Below, in pieces: positions 25,922-35,361 of a stretch of 35,541 bases of DNA (positions are counted from its first letter, which is position 1; each line of letters opens with the position of its first letter). The notes below the pieces were generated by a model, which did not search any database, was not told the DNA's origin, and saw only the letters and a list, made by a program, of their open reading frames with translations. Source of the stretch: Planctomycetota bacterium (lineage in GTDB: Bacteria > Planctomycetota > Phycisphaerae > Phycisphaerales > Phycisphaeraceae); NCBI GenBank assembly GCA_024279275.1, contig JAJRRS010000146.1, positions 1 through 35,541 of the forward strand, written 5' to 3'. Position numbers and translations under genes: made by a program.

Positions 25922-27151
25922 ATGGCGAAACGCAAAGACAGCGGTAACTATTTTTTCACCAGCGAGTCGGTCTCGATGGGCCACCCGGACAAGGTATCGG
26001 ATCAGATCTCTGACGCGATTCTCGACAGCCTGCTGGCGGTGGATCCCGACGCCCGGGTCGCTTGCGAGACTTTCTGCACCACCGGCCTGGTCGTCGTTGG
26101 CGGGGAAATCACGGTCCACAATAAGAAGGCTATTGAAGTCCTCAATGACGCTGAGATCACCGTCCGCAAGACGATCCGCGACATCGGATACACCGGCGAT
26201 CTGGGGATGAAATTTGATGCCGACTCCTGCGGGGTGATGCGCACGATGCACTCGCAGTCGGCGGACATCAGCCAGGGCGTGACCGCTGGCAAAGGTCTGC
26301 ATAAGGAACAGGGCGCTGGAGACCAAGGCTTGATGTTTGGCTACGCATGCAGCGAAACGCCCAGCCTGATGCCCCTGCCAATTGATATTTCTCACAAGCT
26401 CGTCGCACAGCACGCAAAAATCCGCCAGACCAACAAGGTCAAGGGCCTGCGCCCCGACGCCAAGAGCCAGGTCACGGTCGAGTACGACAAGAACCACAAG
26501 CCCGTGCGCATCGACACGATCGTTCTCTCCACCCAGCACGCCCCGATGTGGAACGGCAAGGCCAAGCAGGCGCTGCTCAAAAAGGCGGTGATCAAGCACA
26601 TCATCGAGCCTTGCATGCCGAAGAAACTCTACGACCCCAAGAACGTCACGATCCACGTCAACCCGACGGGCCAGTTCGAGGTCGGCGGGCCTCACGGCGA
26701 TGTCGGGCTGACCGGACGGAAGATCATCGTCGATACCTACGGCGGTCGCGGCCGGCACGGCGGCGGTGCGTCTTCGGGTAAAGACCCCTCCAAGGTTGAC
26801 CGATCGGCTGCTTACATGGCCCGATATATCGCCAAGAACATCGTCGCCGCCGGGCTGGCGGAGATTTGTGAAGTCCAGTTGTCTTATGCGATCGGGGTCG
26901 CTCAGCCCACCAGCGTCCACGTTGAGACTTTTGAGACCGGTAAGATCGACGAATCCACGATCAGCCGGCTCGTCCGAGAACACTTCCCATTGACCCCGAT
27001 GAGGATCATCAAACATCTGGGCCTGCGCAAGCCGATCTACTTAAAGACAGCCGCCCATGGGCACTTCGGGCGTAAGCCCGGGGCCGACGGCAGCTTCTCC
27101 TGGGAAAAAACCGACCGCGCTGCCCGGCTCAAAAAGGCCGCAGGCCTGTGA
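25922..27151 (+). CDS. metK: S-adenosylmethionine synthetase
   Basis: 409 residues. [20 protein letters not shown] (11-30) holds the ATP-binding His21 and metal-binding Asp23. [12 protein letters not shown] is the adenine/methionine-binding signature, and [20 protein letters not shown] is the phosphate-binding glycine-rich loop (the usual GAFSGKD reads GASSGKD). It makes S-adenosylmethionine from methionine and ATP in the cytoplasm, the methyl donor for enzymes such as the methyltransferase at 3764-4618. It is slightly longer than the typical 385-400 residues because of a Lys/Gly-rich C-terminal tail. A weak hairpin follows the stop before ptsI. Confidence 0.97.
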   Translation: MAKRKDSGNYFFTSESVSMGHPDKVSDQISDAILDSLLAVDPDARVACETFCTTGLVVVGGEITVHNKKAIEVLNDAEITVRKTIRDIGYTGDLGMKFDADSCGVMRTMHSQSADISQGVTAGKGLHKEQGAGDQGLMFGYACSETPSLMPLPIDISHKLVAQHAKIRQTNKVKGLRPDAKSQVTVEYDKNHKPVRIDTIVLSTQHAPMWNGKAKQALLKKAVIKHIIEPCMPKKLYDPKNVTIHVNPTGQFEVGGPHGDVGLTGRKIIVDTYGGRGRHGGGASSGKDPSKVDRSAAYMARYIAKNIVAAGLAEICEVQLSYAIGVAQPTSVHVETFETGKIDESTISRLVREHFPLTPMRIIKHLGLRKPIYLKTAAHGHFGRKPGADGSFSWEKTDRAARLKKAAGL

Positions 27152-27172
27152 CCCGGCAAAGCGGTAAGACAA

Positions 27173-27258
27173 CCCACGACTTTTTAATCGTGGGATAACA
27201 ATTAGGAGACCCGCAAGGAAGGTCGCAGCGTACCAAGTCTACGTTCCCTCCTACGCGG
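27173..27258 (+). other. structured leader between metK and ptsI
   Basis: Two potential RNA structures. CCCACGA (27173-27179) pairs with TCGTGGG (27188-27194). CCGC plus AAGGAAGG (27211-27222) pairs imperfectly with CCCTCCT (27246-27252) and GCGG (27255-27258). The second ends four bases before the ptsI start, which lacks an exposed ribosome binding site, so it may influence translation. Confidence 0.4.
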
Positions 27259-27262
27259 ACCT

Positions 27263-29032
27263 ATGCAGACAAAAAAAGGCATCCCGGTATCACCAGGCGT
27301 CGCCATAGCCCCGGCGATGGTGCTGGACGGCGAAGACCAGCCGATCCAGCGCAGGACTGTTGCGCCCAATCAAGTCCCCAAAGAACTCGGTCGCCTGGAC
27401 GACGCGCTCAAAGCGTCCACCGACGAAGTCCTTGAACTCAAAGACAAGACCACCGCCAGAGTCGGCCCGGAGCTTGCTGCGATCTTCGGCTTCCACGTCG
27501 GCATGCTCACCGACAAGACCCTCGTGAGCGAGTTCCGCTCGGCGATAGAGAACCAGCGTGTCACCGCCGAGTTCGCGGTCTATTCCGTACTCAAGGCGAT
27601 GGGCAAGAAGTTCCTCCAGGCAGAATCCCGCTACATGCGCGAGCGTGTCACGGATGTCTGGGACCTGGAAAGGCGGATCCTGCGGCACCTGATAGGCAAG
27701 GCCCGCGACGAGCTGGACCACCTGGAACACAGCGCCGTCATCATCGCCCACGACCTCACCCCAAGCCAGACCGCGTCGCTGGATCGAAGTAAGATTAAGG
27801 GCATCGCCACCGACGCCGGCGGGTTGACCAGCCACACCGCCATACTCGCACACGCCCTGGGTATCCCCGCGATTGTCGGGCTTGAAGACATCACCCGCCA
27901 AGTCAACACCGGCGACATGGTCATCATCGACGGGCAACGTGGCGTGGTCACGATCGACCCCGATGCTGAGCAGTTGATGCAGTCCCGCAAAGAGGCTGAC
28001 CACAGGATCGCGAGGGGGGATCGGCTTGGTGAAATCCGCGACCTGCCGGCCGAAACCAAAGACGGCACGCCCATCAATCTTCAGGCCAACATTGAATTCC
28101 CAAGTGAGATCGGTCAGGCCTTGAATAACGGCGCTAAAGGGATCGGGCTGTACCGCACCGAGTTCCTCTACCTTGCAGCCAAGACCGAGCCGACCGAGGA
28201 GCAGCAGTACCAGACTTACCTTGAAGCGATCAAAAACCTCAACGGCCTGCCCCTGACGGTCCGCACACTGGACCTGGGTGCTGACAAGATGGATCAGACG
28301 CACAACACCGGCAACGACCCCAGCGAACGCAACCCGTTTCTGGGGTGTCGCTCCATCCGTTTGTGTTTGCAGAATCTGCCGCTCTTTAAGACTCAGCTCC
28401 GCGCGATCCTGCGTGCTTCGACCGCCGGGCCTGTGAGGATCATGTTCCCGCTGATCAGCAACATCATGGAACTGCGTCAGTCCCGGATGATCCTCGGGGA
28501 CGTGATGGAGGACTTGGAAGAGCTGGGCATCGCCTACGGCGAAGATATCCCCGTCGGGATCATGGTCGAGGTCCCCTCGGTGGCGATCCAGGCCAAGACG
28601 TTTTGCCGGGAAGTCGATTTCATGTCCATCGGGACCAACGACCTGATCCAGTACACCGTGGCGGTGGATCGGGGCAACGAGCGGATCGCCAGCCTGTACT
28701 CCGGGGCACACCCGGCGGTGATTATATTGATCCGGGACGTCGTCAGGGCCGCTGACAAGGCCTCCGTGGACATCAGCCTGTGCGGGGAGATGGCCAGCGT
28801 GCCAGAGTATACAATGCTGTTGTTGGGATTGGGGCTGCGATCGCTATCGATCACCCCACCCGCCCTGCCGGAGGTCAAGCAGATCATCCGTGCAGTTTCG
28901 ATTGACCAATGCAGACGTGTCGCCCGCAAGGCCGCCACGTTCGACTCGGACAGAGAGGTCGCCAATTATTTACGCGACCAATTAGGTAAAGCTATCCCGG
29001 GCGTGTTCGATGGACGTTCCATCGGTTACTGA
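27263..29032 (+). CDS. ptsI: phosphoenolpyruvate-protein phosphotransferase (PTS enzyme I)
   Basis: 589 residues, typical length. The swivelling domain carries GGLTSHTAILAHALGIPAIVG with the phosphorylated His191. The C-terminal PEP-binding barrel has LYRTEFLYL, FLGCRSIRLCL, FMSIGTNDLIQYTVAVDRGNE (given here as two adjoining pieces FMSIGTNDLIQY and TVAVDRGNE) and CGEMAS with the catalytic Cys507. Enzyme I takes phosphate from phosphoenolpyruvate and gives it to HPr. No HPr or sugar-specific EII gene is seen in the window, so whether it serves sugar uptake or only regulation is unknown. The start is the only ATG close to the family N-terminus (KGIPVSPGVAIAPA). Confidence 0.95.
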   Translation: MQTKKGIPVSPGVAIAPAMVLDGEDQPIQRRTVAPNQVPKELGRLDDALKASTDEVLELKDKTTARVGPELAAIFGFHVGMLTDKTLVSEFRSAIENQRVTAEFAVYSVLKAMGKKFLQAESRYMRERVTDVWDLERRILRHLIGKARDELDHLEHSAVIIAHDLTPSQTASLDRSKIKGIATDAGGLTSHTAILAHALGIPAIVGLEDITRQVNTGDMVIIDGQRGVVTIDPDAEQLMQSRKEADHRIARGDRLGEIRDLPAETKDGTPINLQANIEFPSEIGQALNNGAKGIGLYRTEFLYLAAKTEPTEEQQYQTYLEAIKNLNGLPLTVRTLDLGADKMDQTHNTGNDPSERNPFLGCRSIRLCLQNLPLFKTQLRAILRASTAGPVRIMFPLISNIMELRQSRMILGDVMEDLEELGIAYGEDIPVGIMVEVPSVAIQAKTFCREVDFMSIGTNDLIQYTVAVDRGNERIASLYSGAHPAVIILIRDVVRAADKASVDISLCGEMASVPEYTMLLLGLGLRSLSITPPALPEVKQIIRAVSIDQCRRVARKAATFDSDREVANYLRDQLGKAIPGVFDGRSIGY

Positions 29033-29173
29033 CGCCCGGAAAAGAAAATCGCGGCCTGAACGCTCGCCGGTGCAACAACACCCGCTTGAGCGCAAACACC
29101 GCACTAGAATGAAAGTGGTTGTAAGTCTAACGTGATCCGTCAACGACTAAGAGATTATAGATCAGCCCGCCTC

Positions 29174-29199
29174 GCGAACACCACAGGACTGGTGTTCGC
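29174..29199 (+). other. perfect 10-base hairpin in the RNase E leader
   Basis: GCGAACACCA (29174-29183), loop CAGGAC, TGGTGTTCGC (29190-29199), 65 bases upstream of the RNase start in a 232-base gap. No T-run follows, so a terminator for ptsI is less likely than a leader RNA structure. TTGACA at 29230-29235 is a perfect -35 match, but no good -10 follows; TACCAA at 29252 is the nearest. Confidence 0.55.
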
Positions 29200-29264
29200 C
29201 GTCGCACTGCTGCACTTAACCCTTAACGCTTGACACCCACGGACGGCCCGCTACCAAACTATCC

Positions 29265-31715
29265 ATGCCAAAATCAGAAATGTTGATCAACTACGTCCCC
29301 GGCGAAGAGTGTCGTATCGCCATCGTCGAGGACGGAATCCTTGAAGAGTTCTATCAGGAACGTGCCAGCGCAGGCTCACACGTCGGGAACATCTACAAGG
29401 GCAAAGTCACTAACGTCGAACCCTCCATACAGGCCGCCTTCATCGACTTCGGCGAAGGACGCAACGGCTTCCTGCACATCACCGACCTGCACCCAAGCTA
29501 CTTCTCCGCCAAGCATCGTGAAGAAACAGAACAGGTCGGCAGTAAGACACCGCGCCACGAACGACCACCGATCCAAAAATGCCTCAAACGCGGGCAGGAC
29601 ATCGTCGTCCAGATCCTTAAGGAAGGCATCAATACCAAAGGCCCGACCCTCACAAGCTACCTGTCCATACCGGGCCGGTTCCTGGTGATGATGCCTCAGA
29701 TGCAACGCCTGGGTGTTTCCCGCAAGGTTGAAGACGACGACGCACGGCGAGAGATGCGCAAGATCCTCGCCGAACTCAAGCCGCCCGAAGGCTTCGGCTT
29801 CATCGTCCGCACCGCCGGGATGGGGCAGACCAAAACCGACCTGAAACGCGACCTCGCCTATCTGGTCCGCCTCTGGAAGAGCATCGACCGTCGCAAGAAA
29901 GAACTCCGCGGCGTCGGCGAACTCTACACCGAGCAGGACCTGATCATCCGCACGATCCGCGATGTCTTCACCAACGACATCACCCGTGTCGTCATCGACC
30001 ACCCACAGGCCGCCCAACGCGCCCACGACTTCCTGGCGATCGCAAGCCCACGCTCCCGTCCCAAAGTCACCTACTACCACGACCCGGTGCCGCTGTTCCA
30101 CCGCTTCGACATCGAACGGCAGATCGAAGCGATCAAAGCCCACGAAGCACCCCTACCGTCCGGCGGGTCACTGGTCTTCGATCAGACCGAGGCGCTGGTC
30201 GCCATTGACATCAACTCCGGCAAGAGCCGCAGCGCACGCGACGCCGAGTCCAATGCGTTCAACACCAACATGGAAGCCGTCGATGAAATCTGCCGACAGC
30301 TACGCCTCCGCGACCTCGGCGGGGTGATCGTCAACGACCTGATCGACATGCGCGACCTCAAACGCCGAAGACAAGTCGAGACACGCTTCCGCAACAACCT
30401 CAAGAAAGACCGTGCCAGAACACGTGTCGGGTCCATCAGCCAGTTCGGCCTGCTGGAGATGACGCGCCAACGCATGCGCCCCTCCCTTGAGTCCTCCCAG
30501 TCATCTATCTGCAATGCCTGCGAAGGTAACGGGCACGTCAAAAGCCCCGAGTCCGTCGTCCTGGATGTCATGCGCCGCCTCGCGCTGGTGCTGCACCGCA
30601 AGATAGTCGTCCGTGCCGAACTGATTATCAGCCCCGATGCGGCGTTCCAACTGCTCAACCGCAAGCGATCTCAGCTTGTCGAATTAGAAAAGCGCTACGG
30701 CAAAACCGTCACCGTCCGCGTCGGCGGCAACTCTGTCAGCTACGTCGAGATACGGCTCTTCGACGAGCGCGGCGGGCAGATGGAATTTGACTCGCTTAGC
30801 GACCTCAAGGGCATCGCGCCGCCAACGGACACTACGTTCCTTGAGGTCAAAGGCGACGAACTCCCTCCGATCGACGGCCTGGACATCGAAGAAGAAAACG
30901 ATGACCAAACAATCGACATCGCCGGCTACCCAGGCCCCGATGAATCCGCTGACCCCGATGCACAACAAGACGCCGACGACAAACCCACCAAACGTCGCAG
31001 ACGACGACGCAGGCGTGGCCGTGGTCGTGGCGAGGGTGGCGATGAATCATCCGAGAGGCAATCTGAGTCTGGCTCCGATGCGTCGCACGAGGACGAGCAC
31101 GAACCCGCTGAATCACAAACGCCCGATGGCGAGCACACCGAATCCAACGACGATGAGGACGCGGACGCCAAGAAAAAGCCGCGCCGCCGACGCCGTGGTG
31201 GCCGTGGCAGAGGGAGAAAAGCCTCCGACGACACTCAGGGCGAGTCGCCTAACGACGAGGCAGTGGATGTAGAAACCGCCCCTGCCGACCAAGTTCCAGA
31301 TCAGGCCCAGTCATCCTCATCCAGCGAAAATGGCGGCGAAGATGCACCACCCACGAAAAGGCGACGCAGCCGCAGCAGAAAGAAGAAAGTCTCAACCGGA
31401 GACTCTGACCAAGGCCAGGAAGAAGCCTCTTCGCAAGATGCCCCCGCAACGGACAAGGCTCCGCAGGGCGATTCGGAATCCAGCGACCCCTCTGCCTCGG
31501 ATGATTCATCTGAAACCAAATCCAAACGACCGCGCCGCCGCCGACGCCGAGGCGGCAAGGCCCGGGTCGAGGGCGATACACAAGACCAAGGCAACAGCGA
31601 CGCACCCGCGCATACCGACCCGGAAAAACCCGCCGCGCCCACCGTGCAGATCAAGACCGGCGGCTACTCCAATCAGGTGATCGATAAGGCCCAACCGGTC
31701 CGGGAGCCGTCATGA
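29265..31715 (+). CDS. rne: ribonuclease E/G family endoribonuclease with long disordered tail
   Basis: 816 residues. The S1 RNA-binding region (about 35-125, SHVGNIYKGKVTNVEPSIQAAF) is followed by the RNase H-like and DNase I-like catalytic region. The two catalytic aspartates are Asp315 (VAIDINSGK) and Asp358 (VNDLIDMRD), and the zinc-link cysteines are Cys416 and Cys419 (CNACEGNG). Spacings of 43 and 58 residues equal those in E. coli RNase E (303, 346, 404). After about residue 540 the protein becomes low complexity: four Arg-rich patches (about 574-588, 636-652, 699-710, 754-766) in Asp/Glu/Ser-rich sequence. The tail makes RNase E more likely than RNase G. It should process and degrade RNA as part of a degradosome-like assembly. 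Its stop overlaps dxr. Confidence 0.93.
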   Translation: MPKSEMLINYVPGEECRIAIVEDGILEEFYQERASAGSHVGNIYKGKVTNVEPSIQAAFIDFGEGRNGFLHITDLHPSYFSAKHREETEQVGSKTPRHERPPIQKCLKRGQDIVVQILKEGINTKGPTLTSYLSIPGRFLVMMPQMQRLGVSRKVEDDDARREMRKILAELKPPEGFGFIVRTAGMGQTKTDLKRDLAYLVRLWKSIDRRKKELRGVGELYTEQDLIIRTIRDVFTNDITRVVIDHPQAAQRAHDFLAIASPRSRPKVTYYHDPVPLFHRFDIERQIEAIKAHEAPLPSGGSLVFDQTEALVAIDINSGKSRSARDAESNAFNTNMEAVDEICRQLRLRDLGGVIVNDLIDMRDLKRRRQVETRFRNNLKKDRARTRVGSISQFGLLEMTRQRMRPSLESSQSSICNACEGNGHVKSPESVVLDVMRRLALVLHRKIVVRAELIISPDAAFQLLNRKRSQLVELEKRYGKTVTVRVGGNSVSYVEIRLFDERGGQMEFDSLSDLKGIAPPTDTTFLEVKGDELPPIDGLDIEEENDDQTIDIAGYPGPDESADPDAQQDADDKPTKRRRRRRRRGRGRGEGGDESSERQSESGSDASHEDEHEPAESQTPDGEHTESNDDEDADAKKKPRRRRRGGRGRGRKASDDTQGESPNDEAVDVETAPADQVPDQAQSSSSSENGGEDAPPTKRRRSRSRKKKVSTGDSDQGQEEASSQDAPATDKAPQGDSESSDPSASDDSSETKSKRPRRRRRRGGKARVEGDTQDQGNSDAPAHTDPEKPAAPTVQIKTGGYSNQVIDKAQPVREPS

Positions 31716-32935
31716 CCGCCGCCGAAGCGACACCGCGTAAACTGATCGTCCTGGGTTCCACCGGGTCGATCGGCACCAACACGCTTAATGTCGTGGACCA
31801 TTTGAACCGCACCAACGCCGCATCGATCCAGGTCGTCGCCCTGGCTGCGGGTGCCAACGCCAAGACCCTGATCGAACAGGCCCGGTGGTTCAAGGTTAAG
31901 TTCGTTGCCATCGCTGACGCCGCGCAGGCTCAAGCCGTCCGCCAGGCCTTGCCCGACGCCACGGTGTTCGCCGGGCTGGACGCCGCGTTACAACTGGTCA
32001 AAGAAGTCGAGGCCACCGACTGCGCCGCCGCCATCGTCGGGGTTGCCGGGCTTGCACCCACACTCCAGGCGATCCGCCAGGGTCTCACCATCAGCCTCTC
32101 CAATAAAGAAACTCTCGTCGCCGCCGGCGAGCTTGTCAGACCGATGCTCCAGACCTGCGGCGCAAAAATCATCCCCGTGGATTCCGAACACTCCGCGATC
32201 TTCCAATGCCTCAACGCCCACCATTCGGCCCACACACACCGCACTAACTCATCCATCAAGCGCATCGTCCTCACCGCATCGGGCGGCCCCTTCCGTACGG
32301 CTGACAAGTCCACCCTGCAAAACGCCACCGTCGATCAGGCGTTGCGCCACCCGACATGGAGCATGGGGCCGAAGATCACAATCGACTCCGCGACGATGAT
32401 GAACAAGACCCTTGAGATCATCGAGGCCCACTGGCTGTTCGACCTGCCCGGCGAAAAAATCGACCTGCTGATCCACCCCGAATCCGTCGTCCACAGCTTC
32501 GTGGAGTTCACCGATAACTCCACCCTCGCCCAGTTGGGTCCGCCAGACATGCGCACCCCGATCCAATACGCTCTGACCTATCCCAACCGGGTGGGAAGTT
32601 GCAGCGACGCGATGGATTGGTCGACATTAAGGGGGCTGAGCTTCGAGCCTGTGGATTTTGACCGGTTCAAGGCCCCCCGCCTGGGTTATCAGGTCATCGA
32701 GGCCGGTGGTACAGCCGGTGCTGTGCTCAATGCCGCAAACGAGGCGGCGGTCAAGGCTTTCCTCGAACGCAGGATACCCTTTGGGCGTATCGTAGAACTG
32801 GCGGACGAGGCGTTGTCACAGATCCCGACCGAACCCTTAGACAGCCTCGACGCCGTCATGCGGGCAGACCGACTCGCCCGTGAGTTAGTCGAAAACAAGC
32901 TGGCTGAACCGAGCGTGGCCTCGGCAAAGTCGTAG
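31712..32935 (+). CDS. dxr: 1-deoxy-D-xylulose 5-phosphate reductoisomerase
   Basis: 407 residues. The NADPH-binding motif VLGSTGSIGTNTL (13-25), SLSNKETLVAAGEL (128-141), the metal-binding PVDSEHSAIFQCL (Asp157, Glu159), LTASGGPFR (187-195) and NKTLEIIEAHWLF (231-243, with Glu238) are all in order. It converts DXP to 2-C-methyl-D-erythritol 4-phosphate, the first committed step of the MEP isoprenoid pathway, and is the target of fosmidomycin. The ATG overlaps the RNase E stop (ATGA), so the two are probably co-translated. rseP follows after 61 bases, a neighbour pairing (dxr-rseP) common in many bacteria. Confidence 0.97.
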   Translation: MTAAEATPRKLIVLGSTGSIGTNTLNVVDHLNRTNAASIQVVALAAGANAKTLIEQARWFKVKFVAIADAAQAQAVRQALPDATVFAGLDAALQLVKEVEATDCAAAIVGVAGLAPTLQAIRQGLTISLSNKETLVAAGELVRPMLQTCGAKIIPVDSEHSAIFQCLNAHHSAHTHRTNSSIKRIVLTASGGPFRTADKSTLQNATVDQALRHPTWSMGPKITIDSATMMNKTLEIIEAHWLFDLPGEKIDLLIHPESVVHSFVEFTDNSTLAQLGPPDMRTPIQYALTYPNRVGSCSDAMDWSTLRGLSFEPVDFDRFKAPRLGYQVIEAGGTAGAVLNAANEAAVKAFLERRIPFGRIVELADEALSQIPTEPLDSLDAVMRADRLARELVENKLAEPSVASAKS

Positions 32936-32996
32936 TAGCCCGAACCCCGAACCGACTCAACTAAACCAAACGATTCGCATCACAACGGACACGACC

Positions 32997-34997
32997 ATGG
33001 AACTGATGAGCAACCCCTTCTTCTCTGTCATACTGATCGTCATAGGCTTCGGCTTCCTGATTTTCGTCCACGAGCTGGGCCACTTCCTGGTCGCCAAGAT
33101 GGTCGGGATCAAGACCACGCAGTTCGCCATCGGCTTCGGCCACTCGCTGCTGACCTGGCGTAAAGGCCTGGGCTTCCGCAACGGGACGACCGAACCGGAA
33201 TACCAGAAACTTCTCGATGAGGGTGCCGACCCCGCCACGCTCGGCGAAACCGAGTACCGCCTGAACTACATCCCCTTGGGCGGCTACGTCAAGATGCTCG
33301 GGCAGGAAGATATGGACCCCACCGCCCGCAGCAGCGACCCCCGGGCATTTAATAACAAGTCCGTCTCCGCGCGCTTCGCCGTGATCTCCGCCGGCGTCAT
33401 CATGAACCTTATCTTCGGGATGCTATTTTTCGTCATCGCGTTCATGTCCGGCGTAAAATTCCCGCCTGCGATCGTCGGCAGCACCGCACCGAATTCCCCC
33501 GCCGCCAAGGTCTACGCCCAAGGGCACGAAGACGACCCCGCTTACCTGGGCCTACAACCCGACGACCGGATCACCGTGATCGACGGCAAAGAAATCGGCG
33601 ACATGTTTGACCTCAAATACGCCACCATCCTCGCCAGCGAAAATACGCCCCTGGCCATGACCATCCAACGGGCGGGTGAATCCGCAGACCTGACCTACCT
33701 GATCCAGCCGGAAACCGATACAACATCCGGCCTGTTCTGGGTCGGCGTCGCACCGCCGACGAGCCTGGAGGTCGGCAAGATCAAGAAGGCCAGTGCCGCC
33801 CATAAAGCCGGCCTCCGGGAAGGCATGTTCATCACCGCGGTCAATGGCAAACCCGTTAAAACCTTCCCCCAATACGAAGCCGCCGTCTCCGCCAGCAACG
33901 GCGGGGATATCACTGTCACCTTCACCGATACTAAAACCAACAGAAATACGGCCATCACCGTCAAAACAAGCCCGCTGCCGGCCAGCCAGAACGGCGATCC
34001 CCGAAACCTGCTTGGGTTGGTCCCGCCGGTTCAGATTGCAGCGGTCGTCGAAGGTGCCCCCTCCTCAGATGTTGGCTTTATGCCGGGTGATGTCGTCGCC
34101 TCGATCCAGAATATCGCCTGGCCTGATTTCCTAACATTCAAGCAGGCGATTGCAGACGCCAACCGCGAGCCGATCTCCATCACCGTCCTACGCGACGACG
34201 TGGAGGTCAAGATCGGCCCCATCACGCCGAATAAAGAGAATCAGATCGGTGTACTTATTCAAGCCGAAGTCGAATCCAACATCATCTGTAGCACCCTCCC
34301 CGGTTCACCCGCAGAGGGATCGAACATCATGCCCGGCTCCCGCCTGACATCCATCAACGGCCAGCCCATCGCCTCATGGGCTGACCTGCAGCAAACCCTC
34401 GCCGAGATCGCCTCCAAGGATAACCCGACCGAAGTCGTCCTGGGATACGAACTGAACCTCGCGGGCAACCCAGCCGAGCAGACCACGATCCCAATCACCG
34501 CCGAAGATGCCAGGCAGAACGCCGACGCGGGATGGATCGCCACGCTGCCCAGCGGATTAGACCTGTTGATGCTGCAGGTCCCGGTCGTCGCCGACAGCCC
34601 GATGCAGGCCGCCGCCCTGGGCTTCACCAAGACCCACCAGTTCATCACGCAGACCTACAAGCTGCTGACACGCCTCTTCCAACGGACCGTGCCGGCAAAC
34701 GTAATCTCCGGGCCGGTCGGCATCGTCCATCAAGGCACGATCATCGCCGAACGCGGATGGCAGTACCTGTTGTATTTCCTGGGGCTGATCAGCATCAACC
34801 TGGCCGTGGTCAACTTCCTGCCGATCCCGATTACCGACGGCGGGCAGGCGATCTTCCTCGCCATCGAAAAAATCAAAGGCTCACCGGTCAGCGAAAAAGT
34901 GCAAACCACCGCAACACTTGTGGGCCTGGCCCTGCTGGGATGTGTGTTCCTGTTCGTCACCTTCAACGACGTATCTAGGCTGCTTGGCTATTCCTGA
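32997..34997 (+). CDS. rseP: RseP-type site-2 intramembrane zinc protease with four PDZ-like domains
   Basis: 666 residues, about 200 more than E. coli RseP. The first membrane helix carries HELGH (25-29), with the zinc-binding His residues and catalytic Glu26. The C-terminal NFLPIPITDGG (606-616) gives the third ligand Asp614; the usual LDG reads TDG. Between them are four PDZ-like segments: about 157-237, 248-324, 338-412 and 416-492, each with a hydrophobic strand, a 'G(L/M)..GD.I..I.G' style turn and a following helix. E. coli RseP has two. The protein cuts membrane-bound anti-sigma factors or signal peptides within the bilayer. No anti-sigma gene is in view. The stop is immediately followed by the repeat array. 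Confidence 0.93.
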   Translation: MELMSNPFFSVILIVIGFGFLIFVHELGHFLVAKMVGIKTTQFAIGFGHSLLTWRKGLGFRNGTTEPEYQKLLDEGADPATLGETEYRLNYIPLGGYVKMLGQEDMDPTARSSDPRAFNNKSVSARFAVISAGVIMNLIFGMLFFVIAFMSGVKFPPAIVGSTAPNSPAAKVYAQGHEDDPAYLGLQPDDRITVIDGKEIGDMFDLKYATILASENTPLAMTIQRAGESADLTYLIQPETDTTSGLFWVGVAPPTSLEVGKIKKASAAHKAGLREGMFITAVNGKPVKTFPQYEAAVSASNGGDITVTFTDTKTNRNTAITVKTSPLPASQNGDPRNLLGLVPPVQIAAVVEGAPSSDVGFMPGDVVASIQNIAWPDFLTFKQAIADANREPISITVLRDDVEVKIGPITPNKENQIGVLIQAEVESNIICSTLPGSPAEGSNIMPGSRLTSINGQPIASWADLQQTLAEIASKDNPTEVVLGYELNLAGNPAEQTTIPITAEDARQNADAGWIATLPSGLDLLMLQVPVVADSPMQAAALGFTKTHQFITQTYKLLTRLFQRTVPANVISGPVGIVHQGTIIAERGWQYLLYFLGLISINLAVVNFLPIPITDGGQAIFLAIEKIKGSPVSEKVQTTATLVGLALLGCVFLFVTFNDVSRLLGYS

Positions 34998-34998
34998 T

Positions 34999-35170
34999 TC
35001 AGACCCATCCCATTAAGTTCTCGTGCGTCTACAAACTCTACATACCGGCTCCGTTTAGCCCCGCCGCTTGCGACCGGTACTGACCGCAAGCGGCCAGGCT
35101 ATGCAACCCATGCCCCCGAAACCCCAACTCGACCTACGGTTCAAGGCACGAAAACTTTTCGGGATTGATA
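34999..35170 (+). repeat. array unit 1 (172 bases)
   Basis: Closing stem AAGTTCTCGTGC (35015-35026) with GCACGAAAACTT (35146-35157), 11 of 12 pairs. The core holds a 9-base perfect hairpin, CCGCTTGCG (35064-35072) with CGCAAGCGG (35085-35093). The left block begins one base after the rseP stop. Confidence 0.85.
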
Positions 35171-35361
35171 TCAGACCCATCCCATAATAAACTCGTGCGC
35201 CAGCGGAATCCACCTCCTCGAACCGTTTACCGATACCCGTCAACACTGGCCCGCCGTTTAACGGCGGATCGCAGATCCGCGCGTTGGCCCAACGGGCCAA
35301 TCTTTCCTCATACATAACATGTGTCCGTGGGCGACCGCACGAATTCTTTTCAGGATTGGTG
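35171..35361 (+). repeat. array unit 2 (191 bases)
   Basis: Closing stem TCGTGCG (35193-35199) with CGCACGA (35336-35342). The core has CCGCCGT-TTA-ACGGCGG (35251-35267), a competing GCGGATC-GCA-GATCCGC (35264-35280) that shares bases with it, and TTGGCCC-AAC-GGGCCAA (35284-35300). Confidence 0.85.

Noticed and set aside
29376..30143. 255-residue minus-strand frame opposite the RNase gene
   Set aside because: Antisense shadow of a clearly coding frame; no motif and unlikely composition. The same applies to the long minus-strand frames opposite metK (25907-27016) and ptsI (27290-28711).
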